52,541 bases of DNA from an uncultured Bacilli bacterium (GTDB taxonomy: Bacteria > Bacillota_I > Bacilli_A > RFN20 > DUOF01): the NCBI GenBank assembly GCA_944363575.1, contig CALVUJ010000014.1, positions 1-52,541 on the forward strand. The letters are read 5' to 3'. Each line of letters starts with the position of its first letter. Within the stretch, counting starts at the first letter, position 1. This document shows positions 41,239-50,039 of the stretch, piece after piece. The position numbers and the translations under genes were made by a program. The notes below the pieces were generated by a model. The model was not told where the DNA came from and searched no databases. It was given only the letters and a program-made list of their open reading frames with translations.

Positions 41239-44089
41239 TTACTTCTTCCTTTCTTTTCACAAAATATACCCCAATATAAATACCATATATAACTAACCCG
41301 ACAAAACTACAAATAAACCCTTCCTTAACACCATTAGGTTTAAAAGAAACAGAAACATCTATCTCTTTAATCTCGTTTTTAACAACTATCCCTAAAAAAC
41401 TCCCATTAACCCTAACCAATTCATAATCAGGATTATCGCATACCCACTCATCACTATATGTAACTGGAAGCACAACCACTTGATCATACTCACTTAAAGA
41501 ATCTCTAGTATACTTAACATTAATAACAGATTTATTATAACTTAAACTTTTATTTATACCAAACATATTACTATAATTTAAATATTTATCTAAATCTTTT
41601 TCTTGATAAATAAGCTTAAGTTTAACATCACTATTAAACAAACCACTATTTAATTTCAAATATTTAGGAACAAACTCTTTTAATGAACAAAACCCATTTA
41701 AACAATATCTATAATTATTTTCCTCATCAATAAAAACTAATTCATACATCCCTTCATAAAAATTAAGATCAAAAGAAAGATATGTATCACTACTAATCTT
41801 CCCTTCTACATCCAAAAGCAAATACTCTTCATCATTAACTTCATCTTTTAAAATCACCAAATATCTTACTCCATCTATTTCCCCATCACTATCTATAACA
41901 ATCTCATCTATCTTATTAGAAAAATTACAAATATATACTCCATCAAAAACACAACGATCACTCTTACCATCACTTACAATACTTACCTTTTCTATGTTAC
42001 TATAATCATCTGCTTTAACAATAAAAGAACCACTAAATCCCTCTTTAACTATCCCTAACTCACTAACATATTTCCCATCATCTTCCTTAACTAACTTTAA
42101 TTCTTCATCCAAATAAAGCACTTCACTATCATCTTTAATATAACTAAAAGGTATTTCTTTTAAATTATATTCCCCATCCAAAATAACTCCATCAAACAAC
42201 TTATCTTCAAACTGCACCAAATCCCCATCTTCTACATTCATAACTTCACTATAAAAACTCTCATACACATAAAAAGGATTATAATTCTCATTCAAATAAA
42301 CAATATAGTTATCATCCTTATAATATTCCTTTAAAAAATCTAAATGATAATCCCTACCATCATTAGAAACCATCACATACTTATAATCAAGCACTCTACT
42401 ATAATATGGATCATAACGATTAAAATAATCATTAATTAACTCCCCATCTACACTATTATCATAAAGACCACTAAAATAATAAGAATACTTAGTAAAAAAA
42501 GAATGAAAACTAAATTCATTAACAAAAGCACTATCCACAAAACGATTATTATTAAACCTAATTAGAGAATCAACATGAACTCTTTCTAAACTTCCTTCAT
42601 CAATATCTAACTTTTCTAAACTATCATTTAACTCACTTCTTTTATCTACTATTAACTCCTTATATGGTTTTGAAAAAGGAACCGAAAAATTAAATAAAAG
42701 CACAACTATCATCTCAGCCCCAACAACTAAATATAACATATCATAATGCTTAAAAAAGTAAAACAAGCCATACAATAACATAAAAACTAACGTTATCACA
42801 CACATAACAACATAAAAAACATAATACAAACTACTAACATCACTTATTAACTTATAAATTCCATACCCAAAAGACACACTATATAAAACCAAAAAACTAA
42901 TAAAAACCTTCTTTTTGTCTTTCCTACTAAAATCACCAATTTTACAATTATTCAAAACATGCCCTAAATAATATAACAAAACAATATTAATAAAAGAAAA
43001 CCATCTTGTATAAGCAATCCCTACACCCGAAAAAATCATCGAAAAAATTGGGAAAATCATAAAAACCAATATAACACCCAAAGACCATTTATAAACCTTA
43101 CTAGCCTTATCTTTCATAAAAAACAAAAAAGACAAAACCACTAAATTAAAAATTCCTATATAATAACTATAATGCCTATCAAAATACACCCCTCCATCTG
43201 GAGAGTTCAAATTCAAACTAGTAACCCCTGTTTCATACACGAATAAATGATAAATTAATTTAAAATAAAAATGTGGATAATAAAATAATTTAAAATCGCT
43301 ATAATCTCTAGAAGTATAATTAAGTATATATAAAATGCTTGGTAGTAAAATAAATAAGCCCATTACTACCCCTAAAACAATATGCAAGCCAAAAACAAAT
43401 ATCTCTTTTAATAATTTTTTAAAATTAAAATAATTATCTCTAATAAACGAAACAACATACCCAAATAACATAAAAATAAATAACGTATACGCATTATAAA
43501 AATTATATAAAATAAGTGCTACACAATATAAAGGTAAAACCCATTTCTTTCCTTCATTATAATACTTAACCATTAATAAACTACATGGCAAGTAAAAAAA
43601 CAAAGAAAAATAAGTAGGATAAGTAGCAAAAGCCCATGCCCCACCACAACAAAAATAAACTAACGAAATAAACAAAACGACCCATCTCTTATAATTACAC
43701 TTCAACAAGAAATAAGCAAAAACAATAGTCCCCAACACGACCTTTAATAACTCAACACACGAAAAAGCAATAATATCATCACACAAAAAACTAAACAAAA
43801 AAGTTAATAAAGAAAAAATATCTATTGGTAAATAATAAATATCAGCATATACAGATGCCCCACTATTATTAGAATAATTAAACCAAGATAACTTACCCTC
43901 TTTAAAATATCTAATATATTGCCCTAAAATAGGACTATATTGAACAACATCATCAGAATTACTATGAAAATACGAATCATTAAACAATAAAAAACTTTGA
44001 TAAATAACCATAACTAAAAAACAAACTATTGCAACAAACAATAATAAATTTTTGTTATTACCCAATATTTTATCTTTAAACCATTTCAT
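41225..44089 (-). CDS. YfhO-like large membrane glycosyltransferase-type protein
   Basis: A 954-residue membrane protein of the YfhO kind: about twelve helices in the first half (10-450), an extracytoplasmic region of about 420 residues rich in acidic residues, and a final helix near 925. The first loop NDSYFHSNSDDVVQYSPILGQYIR carries the acidic pair typical of GT-C-fold lipid-sugar transferases. YfhO of B. subtilis is linked to glycosylation of lipoteichoic acid. No nucleotide-sugar site is present, so the donor would be a lipid-linked sugar, perhaps that made by the GT2 gene at 38956. It is directly upstream of uppS in the same operon. Confidence 0.8.
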   Translation of the reverse strand: MKWFKDKILGNNKNLLLFVAIVCFLVMVIYQSFLLFNDSYFHSNSDDVVQYSPILGQYIRYFKEGKLSWFNYSNNSGASVYADIYYLPIDIFSLLTFLFSFLCDDIIAFSCVELLKVVLGTIVFAYFLLKCNYKRWVVLFISLVYFCCGGAWAFATYPTYFSLFFYLPCSLLMVKYYNEGKKWVLPLYCVALILYNFYNAYTLFIFMLFGYVVSFIRDNYFNFKKLLKEIFVFGLHIVLGVVMGLFILLPSILYILNYTSRDYSDFKLFYYPHFYFKLIYHLFVYETGVTSLNLNSPDGGVYFDRHYSYYIGIFNLVVLSFLFFMKDKASKVYKWSLGVILVFMIFPIFSMIFSGVGIAYTRWFSFINIVLLYYLGHVLNNCKIGDFSRKDKKKVFISFLVLYSVSFGYGIYKLISDVSSLYYVFYVVMCVITLVFMLLYGLFYFFKHYDMLYLVVGAEMIVVLLFNFSVPFSKPYKELIVDKRSELNDSLEKLDIDEGSLERVHVDSLIRFNNNRFVDSAFVNEFSFHSFFTKYSYYFSGLYDNSVDGELINDYFNRYDPYYSRVLDYKYVMVSNDGRDYHLDFLKEYYKDDNYIVYLNENYNPFYVYESFYSEVMNVEDGDLVQFEDKLFDGVILDGEYNLKEIPFSYIKDDSEVLYLDEELKLVKEDDGKYVSELGIVKEGFSGSFIVKADDYSNIEKVSIVSDGKSDRCVFDGVYICNFSNKIDEIVIDSDGEIDGVRYLVILKDEVNDEEYLLLDVEGKISSDTYLSFDLNFYEGMYELVFIDEENNYRYCLNGFCSLKEFVPKYLKLNSGLFNSDVKLKLIYQEKDLDKYLNYSNMFGINKSLSYNKSVINVKYTRDSLSEYDQVVVLPVTYSDEWVCDNPDYELVRVNGSFLGIVVKNEIKEIDVSVSFKPNGVKEGFICSFVGLVIYGIYIGVYFVKRKEEVNENV

Positions 44090-44149
44090 CTTTTCAACCT
44101 CATTACTTAACCATTATACAATCTAACTACCCTAAAAGCAATTCAACTA

Positions 44150-44174
44150 AAAAAAAAGAGTTCTAAGAACTCTA
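44150..44174 (-). terminator. intrinsic terminator after spoVS
   Basis: On the minus strand AGAGTTC, loop TTA, GAACTCT, then eight T. The stop codon of spoVS touches the stem. Confidence 0.85.
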
Positions 44175-44435
44175 TAAAAACTTAACAACTAATTTAATAG
44201 CCGTTTTAATCTGACCTTCAATCGTCACTTCCCAAAATGAAGGAATTACCACAATCTCTTTACCACTTGGAGCCACAAACCCCCTAGCAATAGCTACCGC
44301 TTTGATTGCTTGATTTAAAGCACCTGCTCCAATTGAATGTATCTCTACATTCTCTTTTTCCTTTAAAATATTTACTAATGCTCCCGCTACTAAATTGGGA
44401 TTAGATTTTGTTGATACCTTTAATATTTCTGTCAT
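44172..44435 (-). CDS. spoVS: stage V sporulation protein S
   Basis: An 87-residue protein nearly collinear with SpoVS: LKVSTKSNPNLVAGALVNIL, VEIHSIGAGALNQAIKAVAIARG and GKEIVVIPSFWEVTI. SpoVS is an Alba-like nucleic-acid-binding protein that is needed for late sporulation in B. subtilis; members also occur in non-spore-formers, so it alone does not prove sporulation. Strong AAGGAGG site. It follows ymdB, as in B. subtilis, and ends with a terminator. Confidence 0.97.
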   Translation of the reverse strand: MTEILKVSTKSNPNLVAGALVNILKEKENVEIHSIGAGALNQAIKAVAIARGFVAPSGKEIVVIPSFWEVTIEGQIKTAIKLVVKFL

Positions 44436-44486
44436 TATTATTTCCTCCTTATCCTAATATATTTTTTTCCTATCCTGATTATGATA

Positions 44487-45266
44487 TTAATTTGGTATAA
44501 TATGAATTCTTTCTATACTCTTACTTTTTCCATCCTCTTCATCAATATCCAAAATAACTGCACAAACTTCCCCTTCATTTTCTGCTGGAGTATGTTTCTT
44601 AAAATCATAATCTTTAGAAAATGCTATCGCATCATTAATTTCTATGCCAAGAACACTCTCATATGCCCCACAAAAACCAACATCGCTAATATATGCAGTC
44701 CCTTTAGGCAGTACTCTATTATCAGCTGTTTGAACATGAGTATGCGTACCTAACACCGCACTTACTCTACCATCAAAATAATACGCCAAACTCTTCTTCT
44801 CCCCATTAGCCTCTGCATGAAAATCAACAATATGCACTTTCTCTTCACACTCATCTACAATATCTTCTAAACAAGAAAAAGGATTCAAACACTCAAACTC
44901 TCTAATAAAAACCCTACCTAATAAATTAGTAATCCTAACTTTTCCTTTTACTGTATCTATTACAACACTACCTTTGCCTTCTACAACACCATCAATATTT
45001 AACGGCCTAGCAATATTATTAACACTATCTAACCATTTTAAAATATCGCTATTCTTTAAAAAATGATTACCCATCGTAAAAGCTTGTACTCCCATACCCA
45101 TCAACTCATCATATATTTTTTTAGTCATCCCTTTGCCATGTGCACTATTTTCACCATTAGCAATAACTAAATCAACAGCATATTTTTCTTTCAATATAGG
45201 CAAATACTTCTTTATAACATCTCTACCACTCTTACTATATATATCACCAAAAAACAAAATCTTCAT
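44487..45266 (-). CDS. ymdB: YmdB metallophosphoesterase (2',3'-cyclic nucleotide phosphodiesterase)
   Basis: A 259-residue calcineurin-like phosphodiesterase with the YmdB layout. Metal ligands visible: FGDIYSKSGRD (Asp8), NGENSAHGKG (Glu39, Asn40), MGNHFLKN (Asn67, His68), HAEANGEK and GTHTHVQTAD. YmdB controls switching between motility and biofilm in B. subtilis and affects RNA turnover; it lies between rny and spoVS as in Bacillus. Five bases separate it from rny; no strong ribosome-binding site apart from GAGGTTG within rny. Confidence 0.96.
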   Translation of the reverse strand: MKILFFGDIYSKSGRDVIKKYLPILKEKYAVDLVIANGENSAHGKGMTKKIYDELMGMGVQAFTMGNHFLKNSDILKWLDSVNNIARPLNIDGVVEGKGSVVIDTVKGKVRITNLLGRVFIREFECLNPFSCLEDIVDECEEKVHIVDFHAEANGEKKSLAYYFDGRVSAVLGTHTHVQTADNRVLPKGTAYISDVGFCGAYESVLGIEINDAIAFSKDYDFKKHTPAENEGEVCAVILDIDEEDGKSKSIERIHIIPN

Positions 45267-45271
45267 ATTAA

Positions 45272-46822
45272 CTACTTAGCAACCTCATTAGCTCTTGTTT
45301 CTCTTATAACGGTAACTTTAATTTGCCCTGGATATGTAAGTTCGTTTTCAATCTTATCTTTTAATTCCCTTGCAATTTTAAAAGCTTGTAAATCATCAAC
45401 CTTATCAGGTATAACCATAACCCTAACTTCTCTACCTGCTTGAATCGCATAGGCTTGGCTAACACCATCAAAAGACATTGATAACTCTTCTAGTTTCTCT
45501 ACTCTTTTAATATAGTTTTCTAATGTTTCACTTCTAGCACCTGGTCTTGCCGCACTTAAAGTGTCCGCTGCTGATACTAAATGAGAATAAACATTATTAG
45601 CCTCAACATCACCATGATGTGACTCAATCGCATTAATAACAATTGAATTTTCATTATATTTTTTAGCTAAACGAGCCCCAAGCTCAACATGACTTCCTTC
45701 AACCTCAAAATCTAAAGCCTTACCAATATCATGAAGTAACCCTGCTCTTCTAGCCAAGTTTTGATCTAACCCTAGTTCAGCTGCCATAATTCCTGTTAAG
45801 TATGCTACTTCCATTGAATGTTTCAAACCATTTTGCCCATAACTAGTACGATACTTTAACTTACCTATCGTTTGAATCATCTCATTACTCATTCTTGAAA
45901 TACCTAACTCAAAAATAGCATCTTCTCCAGCTTTCATAATAGACTCATTAACTTCTTCTTTTGCTTTCTCAACTACTTCTTCTATTCTACCAGGTTGAAT
46001 CCTTCCATCCTTAATTAAATTCTCCAAAGCAACACGTGCTATTTCCCTTCTAATAGGATCAAAACAAGACACCGTAATAACCTCTGGAGTATCATCAATA
46101 ATCAAGTCAACCCCCGTAAGTTGTTCAATTGTACGAATATTACGACCCTCTCGCCCAATAATTCTACCCTTTAACTCATCATTAGGTAAACTAACCGTGC
46201 TAATTGTACGATCTGCTGCCACTTCTTGTGAAAACTTTTCAATCGCTATACTTAAAATTTGCTTTGCCGTATCATTAGCCTTTAACCTAGCCTCTTCTTC
46301 CTTGTTTTTAATATACAACGCTGTTTCATTAGAAATCTTTTCTTCTACTATTCTAAATAATTCCTTTTTAGCATCCACTACCGACAAAGATGCAACTCTC
46401 TCTAACTCCTTAATAATAGACTCACTTTTAATATTAATCTCATATTCTCTACTATTTAATTGTTCTGTTTTTTCATTTAATTGTTTTAATTTATTTTCTA
46501 AATTTTCTTCCTTAACTAAAAGAGCATTATCTCTCCTATTAATGTTATCTTCTCGAACATTAAGCTTATTCTCAGCTTCAAGAATTTCACTCTTCATCTC
46601 TCTAATCTCTTTTTCAGCAACTTGCTTCATCTCATAAGTAAGTGCCTTAGCTTCAACCTCAGCACCATGTAACAAATCACTAGCCTTCTTCTCAGCCTCT
46701 TTTATCGTAGCACTTACCTTAGAATCTAAATTCTTAAGACCAAACATCGGCCTAACCCTCATTAAAACAATTCCACCAACAACACCAACAACTAAACCAA
46801 GTAGGATCCAAACAAACACCAT
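45272..46822 (-). CDS. rny: ribonuclease Y
   Basis: A 516-residue membrane-anchored endoribonuclease that starts mRNA decay. Order: N-terminal membrane helix (3-22), long coiled coil (about 30-195), KH domain with [18 protein letters not shown], and HD domain with the metal-binding pair in [14 protein letters not shown] and IESHHGDVE. Full length compared with B. subtilis (520). The partner YmcA-like protein is encoded at 34716. Start ATG after GGGGGAAG. It is followed by ymdB and spoVS. Confidence 0.97.
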   Translation of the reverse strand: MVFVWILLGLVVGVVGGIVLMRVRPMFGLKNLDSKVSATIKEAEKKASDLLHGAEVEAKALTYEMKQVAEKEIREMKSEILEAENKLNVREDNINRRDNALLVKEENLENKLKQLNEKTEQLNSREYEINIKSESIIKELERVASLSVVDAKKELFRIVEEKISNETALYIKNKEEEARLKANDTAKQILSIAIEKFSQEVAADRTISTVSLPNDELKGRIIGREGRNIRTIEQLTGVDLIIDDTPEVITVSCFDPIRREIARVALENLIKDGRIQPGRIEEVVEKAKEEVNESIMKAGEDAIFELGISRMSNEMIQTIGKLKYRTSYGQNGLKHSMEVAYLTGIMAAELGLDQNLARRAGLLHDIGKALDFEVEGSHVELGARLAKKYNENSIVINAIESHHGDVEANNVYSHLVSAADTLSAARPGARSETLENYIKRVEKLEELSMSFDGVSQAYAIQAGREVRVMVIPDKVDDLQAFKIARELKDKIENELTYPGQIKVTVIRETRANEVAK

Positions 46823-46925
46823 TTATTCTTCCCCCATTCATTTAGTGATTATTTATAAAACGTATATTTCTATACATTATTATTCTAATATATTTTTCCT
46901 CATTTTAACAATAATTACTCGCTCA

Positions 46926-47543
46926 TTATTTACACTTTTTTATATTTCTTTCCTTAATCTCGCCAAACATAGCCCCGCTTATCTTACTAGCCAACTCTTT
47001 TTCAAAATCGCCATCAATCAAAACCTTCTCTCCTTTCCACAACTTTTTAAAAATATCCCCTTTATTACTCACATAAAACTTCTCAAAATCATCAAAAAAT
47101 CCAGAATAAAGACTACTTGACTCATAACAAGGATCCTCATTAAGACTAATATTCAAACCCTTCTCACCTATATTCACACTAATATCATTAGCCATATAAT
47201 CAATCATTACCTCATTAACATTCTTATCCTCAAAACAATCTTCACCTAAAGAATGCAACAACACATGAACAAAAAAAACATTACCCCTCTTATCAGCCAA
47301 GCATTTCAAAGTCAAAATAATATAAGACATACCACCATCTTTAACACAAACAGGTTCATCCTCAACATATCTTTTTTCAAACCCTAAATCAAAAACACTA
47401 TTCTCTCTAGCAATACACACCCTAATATTCCTAGCTCTTTTAAAAATCTCTTCCCGATATTCTTCACCAAAATAATCTACAAACTCTTCCAAAAAAGCAC
47501 TAATATTATTCACAATTTTCCCTTCAACATATTCCTTAGTCAT
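46926..47543 (-). CDS. unrecognised protein with HxxxH (degenerate zincin-like) motif
   Basis: A 205-residue soluble protein of no family that I recognise. The segment FFVHVLLHSLGED (93-97 is H-V-L-L-H) followed by NVNEVMIDYMAND at 108-120 has the look of a zincin metallopeptidase helix and its downstream NE/D ligands, but the catalytic Glu of HExxH is replaced by Val94, so it may bind metal without peptidase activity, or be a chance likeness. The gene follows the two paralogous genes with an 8-base overlap and a strong AGGAGG site, and precedes rny. It sits in the recA-rny interval, where B. subtilis has other genes. Confidence 0.65.
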   Translation of the reverse strand: MTKEYVEGKIVNNISAFLEEFVDYFGEEYREEIFKRARNIRVCIARENSVFDLGFEKRYVEDEPVCVKDGGMSYIILTLKCLADKRGNVFFVHVLLHSLGEDCFEDKNVNEVMIDYMANDISVNIGEKGLNISLNEDPCYESSSLYSGFFDDFEKFYVSNKGDIFKKLWKGEKVLIDGDFEKELASKISGAMFGEIKERNIKKCK

Positions 47544-47877
47544 AATTTCCTCCTAATATCTGCTCCTTCAAAAGCAAAAATTCTTCCCAATTATCAGGAA
47601 ACTTGTTTTGTATTTTATATTTTCTCTTCTTATGGTTAATCTCCACCACTATACGATACATTTCCCCATTAACACTCCTGCATCCAATATACTCTTCTTT
47701 CCACCCAAAAACTAACCTTGAAATTTCCTTACCAACTTCATTAATAAAACTAATATCCTTACTAAGCACCTTCTCAAAACAAGAATTACCATCTATTAAA
47801 GAAATACGATCATTCCTTATAATAATAGTCTCTTCCTTCTTACTAAAATCCTTAATATTAACAATTGAAATCTCCAT
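47536..47877 (-). CDS. unrecognised 113-aa protein, paralogue of 47882-48217
   Basis: A small soluble protein with no family known to me. Over its C-terminal half it matches the next gene upstream: W-x2-EYIG-x-R, GE-x-Y-x-I-x-V-x-INHK, KYKI-x-NKFPDNWE-x-F and a final KE-x-IL. Both proteins also line up from residue 1 without gaps for the first 30 residues. The start is the ATG at 47877, as GGGGAGTAAG stands before it. It is clearly a tandem duplication within an operon. Confidence 0.68.
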   Translation of the reverse strand: MEISIVNIKDFSKKEETIIIRNDRISLIDGNSCFEKVLSKDISFINEVGKEISRLVFGWKEEYIGCRSVNGEMYRIVVEINHKKRKYKIQNKFPDNWEEFLLLKEQILGGNYD

Positions 47878-47881
47878 ACAC

Positions 47882-48217
47882 TTACTCCCCACTAAAAGAC
47901 AAAATCTTTTCCTTAATCATCATAAACTTTTCCCAATTATCAGGAAATTTATTCTCTATCTTATATTTCTTCCTTTTATGATTAATATTCACCTCAATCA
48001 AATATCTCTCACCATCATATACCCTATTACCAATATATTCCTGCCTCCATGAAAAAATAATTTTATATATTTCTTCACAAAACTTTTCTACCATAGCACC
48101 ACTATTTAGAATAACCCTCTCATATCTACCATCATCATAATATATTTTATCTGCCTTCAAAGTTATAATTTGCATCGTATTTCTCAAAGGCTTAACACAA
48201 CGAATAACGCATTCCAT
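47882..48217 (-). CDS. unrecognised 111-aa protein, paralogue of 47536-47877
   Basis: The first of the tandem pair, with the shared INHKRKKYKIENKFPDNWEKF block. It starts at an ATG that lacks any purine-rich ribosome-binding site, immediately after the recA terminator U-tract; the paralogue confirms this start, because the two proteins align from the first Met. An internal ATG at 48175 is the alternative. Position after recA and before rny is the only clue to function. Confidence 0.62.
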   Translation of the reverse strand: MECVIRCVKPLRNTMQIITLKADKIYYDDGRYERVILNSGAMVEKFCEEIYKIIFSWRQEYIGNRVYDGERYLIEVNINHKRKKYKIENKFPDNWEKFMMIKEKILSFSGE

Positions 48218-48225
48218 AATTAAAC

Positions 48226-48246
48226 AAAAAGGCTACTATTATAGCC
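48226..48246 (-). terminator. intrinsic terminator after recA
   Basis: On the minus strand GGCTA, loop TAATAG, TAGCC, then TTTTTG. The recA stop codon lies in the loop. A 5-bp stem, so probably leaky, which would allow some transcription of the small genes beyond. Confidence 0.65.
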
Positions 48247-49228
48247 CCAATTTACTCCTAACTGATTTTTCTAGTTCTTCTAAAACAACAGGATGCTCCT
48301 CTAAATACTTCTTAACAACCTCTCTACCTTGCCCAATTCTTTCACCATTATAATCATACCAAGAACCACTCTTCTTCACCATATCATTACTAACAGCTAA
48401 ATCAAGAATCTCTCCTTCTTTACACAACCCTTGTCCATATATCAAATCAACAGAAGCCGTCTTAAAAGGAGGAGCTACCTTATTCTTTACTACTTTAATA
48501 TTCATCACATTACCAACTACATCCGAACCATTTTTAATAGGTTCTCCCTTACGAACATCAAGCCTAATTGTCGAATAAAACTTTAAAGCTCTACCCCCAG
48601 GAGTAGTTTCAGGATTACCAAACATTATCCCAACTTTTTCTCTTAACTGATTAATAAAAATAATGGTACACTCACTTTTATTTAATAACCCTGTAATCTT
48701 TCTTAATGCTTTAGACATTAACCTAGCTTGAGCACCAACCTGAGCATCAGACATTTCCCCATCTAACTCTGCTTGAGGTACTAAGGCTGCCACTGAATCT
48801 ACTACAATTAAATCTACCGCTTGAGATTTAATCAAAATCTCAACAATTTCCATTGCCTGTTCACCTGAATCTGGTTGAGATAAAATCAAATCATCAATAT
48901 TAACCCCTAATCTTTTCGCATATTCTGGATCAATCGCATGTTCAGCATCAATAAACGCTGCTCTCCCACCTTTTTTTTGTGCAGAAGCAATCGCATGTAA
49001 TGCTACTGTTGTTTTACCACTTGACTCAGGTCCATAAATCTCTACTACCCTACCTTTAGGATAACCCCCAACACCTAAAGCTACATCTAATAAAAGAGAA
49101 CCAGAAGATATCGCATCAACTTTTACTGAAACTCTATCTCCTAACTTCATTATTGATCCTTGCCCATATTGCTTTTTAATAAGCTTTAATGCTTCATCCA
49201 AAGCATCCTCTTTTTTTACGTTTTCTAT
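48239..49228 (-). CDS. recA: recombinase A, apparent ATA start
   Basis: A roughly 329-residue RecA that forms filaments on single-stranded DNA for repair and SOS control. Walker [10 protein letters not shown], Walker B region [10 protein letters not shown], and [28 protein letters not shown] are intact; the C-terminal acidic tail is short. The start is odd: GGAGG is immediately followed by TTG (49234, no spacing), and the codon at the normal distance is ATA (49228), from which the protein would read [14 protein letters not shown], in line with the MSDRQAALDMALK start of B. subtilis. No ATG is available in frame near by. It lies between pgsA and the small paralogues. Confidence 0.96.
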   Translation of the reverse strand: MENVKKEDALDEALKLIKKQYGQGSIMKLGDRVSVKVDAISSGSLLLDVALGVGGYPKGRVVEIYGPESSGKTTVALHAIASAQKKGGRAAFIDAEHAIDPEYAKRLGVNIDDLILSQPDSGEQAMEIVEILIKSQAVDLIVVDSVAALVPQAELDGEMSDAQVGAQARLMSKALRKITGLLNKSECTIIFINQLREKVGIMFGNPETTPGGRALKFYSTIRLDVRKGEPIKNGSDVVGNVMNIKVVKNKVAPPFKTASVDLIYGQGLCKEGEILDLAVSNDMVKKSGSWYDYNGERIGQGREVVKKYLEEHPVVLEELEKSVRSKLGL

Positions 49229-49272
49229 AAACAACCTCCATTTATATTATCTATACACTAAAAAAAATAATT

Positions 49273-49848
49273 TTAACTCAAAACATCTTCTAATAAAACT
49301 TTTTTATTTTTCCAAAAATAATCAAAACCAGAAATTAAGGAAATTAATGCTGCTAAATAAGTTACCCACTCAACACCTTTTACTCCAGGTAAAGCTAACA
49401 CCAAAATCAAAGCAACCATTTGACTAATTGTCTTTAACTTTCCTAACTTAGAAGCTGCAATAACCGTGCCCCTCTCAACCATTATAAGCCTAATAACATC
49501 CACAATAATATCTCTACCCACCATAATAACGGTAACTAACCAATGAACGCTTCCTAAACCAGTTAAAATAATAAATAAAGAGTTAACCAATAACTTATCG
49601 GCAATAGGATCCATAAACTTACCAAATGTAGTAACCAAATTATATTTTCTAGCAATATGTCCATCTACAAAATCACTAAAAGAGCCAATAATAAATAATA
49701 CTAAAATACTAACACTCCTATAATCATACTCTAACTCCCAAAAGCCAAACTTCTTACCCTCAGGAAGTAGTGCCAAAACAATAATTACCAAAACAATAAT
49801 CATTCTTAAAATTGTTATTTTATTAGGCAAATTCATTTTTTTCTTCAT
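49273..49848 (-). CDS. pgsA: CDP-diacylglycerol--glycerol-3-phosphate 3-phosphatidyltransferase
   Basis: A 191-residue membrane enzyme for the first committed step of phosphatidylglycerol synthesis. The CDP-alcohol phosphotransferase motif (D-G-x2-A-R-x8-G-x3-D-x3-D) is complete in the segment DGHIARKY ... FGKFMDPIAD; about six helices. MNLPNKITILRM near the start is typical of PgsA. The ATG at 49848 follows AAGGAGTG; a start at 49872 would include the ribosome-binding region. The pgsA-recA order is as in B. subtilis except that cinA is absent. Confidence 0.95.
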   Translation of the reverse strand: MKKKMNLPNKITILRMIIVLVIIVLALLPEGKKFGFWELEYDYRSVSILVLFIIGSFSDFVDGHIARKYNLVTTFGKFMDPIADKLLVNSLFIILTGLGSVHWLVTVIMVGRDIIVDVIRLIMVERGTVIAASKLGKLKTISQMVALILVLALPGVKGVEWVTYLAALISLISGFDYFWKNKKVLLEDVLS

Positions 49849-49949
49849 AAAAACACTCCTTATTTCAAACAACTTTATTATAACTTTTAATTAGTAAATA
49901 TAAAAGAAAAAGCACTCAAAACTATGAATAAATAAAAAAGAAACAAAGA

Positions 49950-49986
49950 AAAAACAAAAAAACTAACTATCATCACCAATATGATA
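49950..49986 (-). terminator. possible terminator after the large surface protein gene
   Basis: On the minus strand TATCAT, 7-base loop, ATGATA, then after four bases a run of T. Weak stem, placed about 55 bases after the stop codon. The remainder of 49849-50039 shows no gene. Confidence 0.4.
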
Positions 49987-50039
49987 ATCTCCCTTGTATA
50001 AGCAAAAGTATAATCTCCTACTTTTTTACCAATAAATAA

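Noticed and set aside
46197-46637. Long open frame antisense to rny, and similar antisense frames at 21029-21520, 47603-48052 and 51255-51671
   Set aside because: They lie wholly opposite well-supported genes, show low-complexity composition rich in Ile, Leu, Ser and Phe, and lack start signals. Coding-strand bias explains them.
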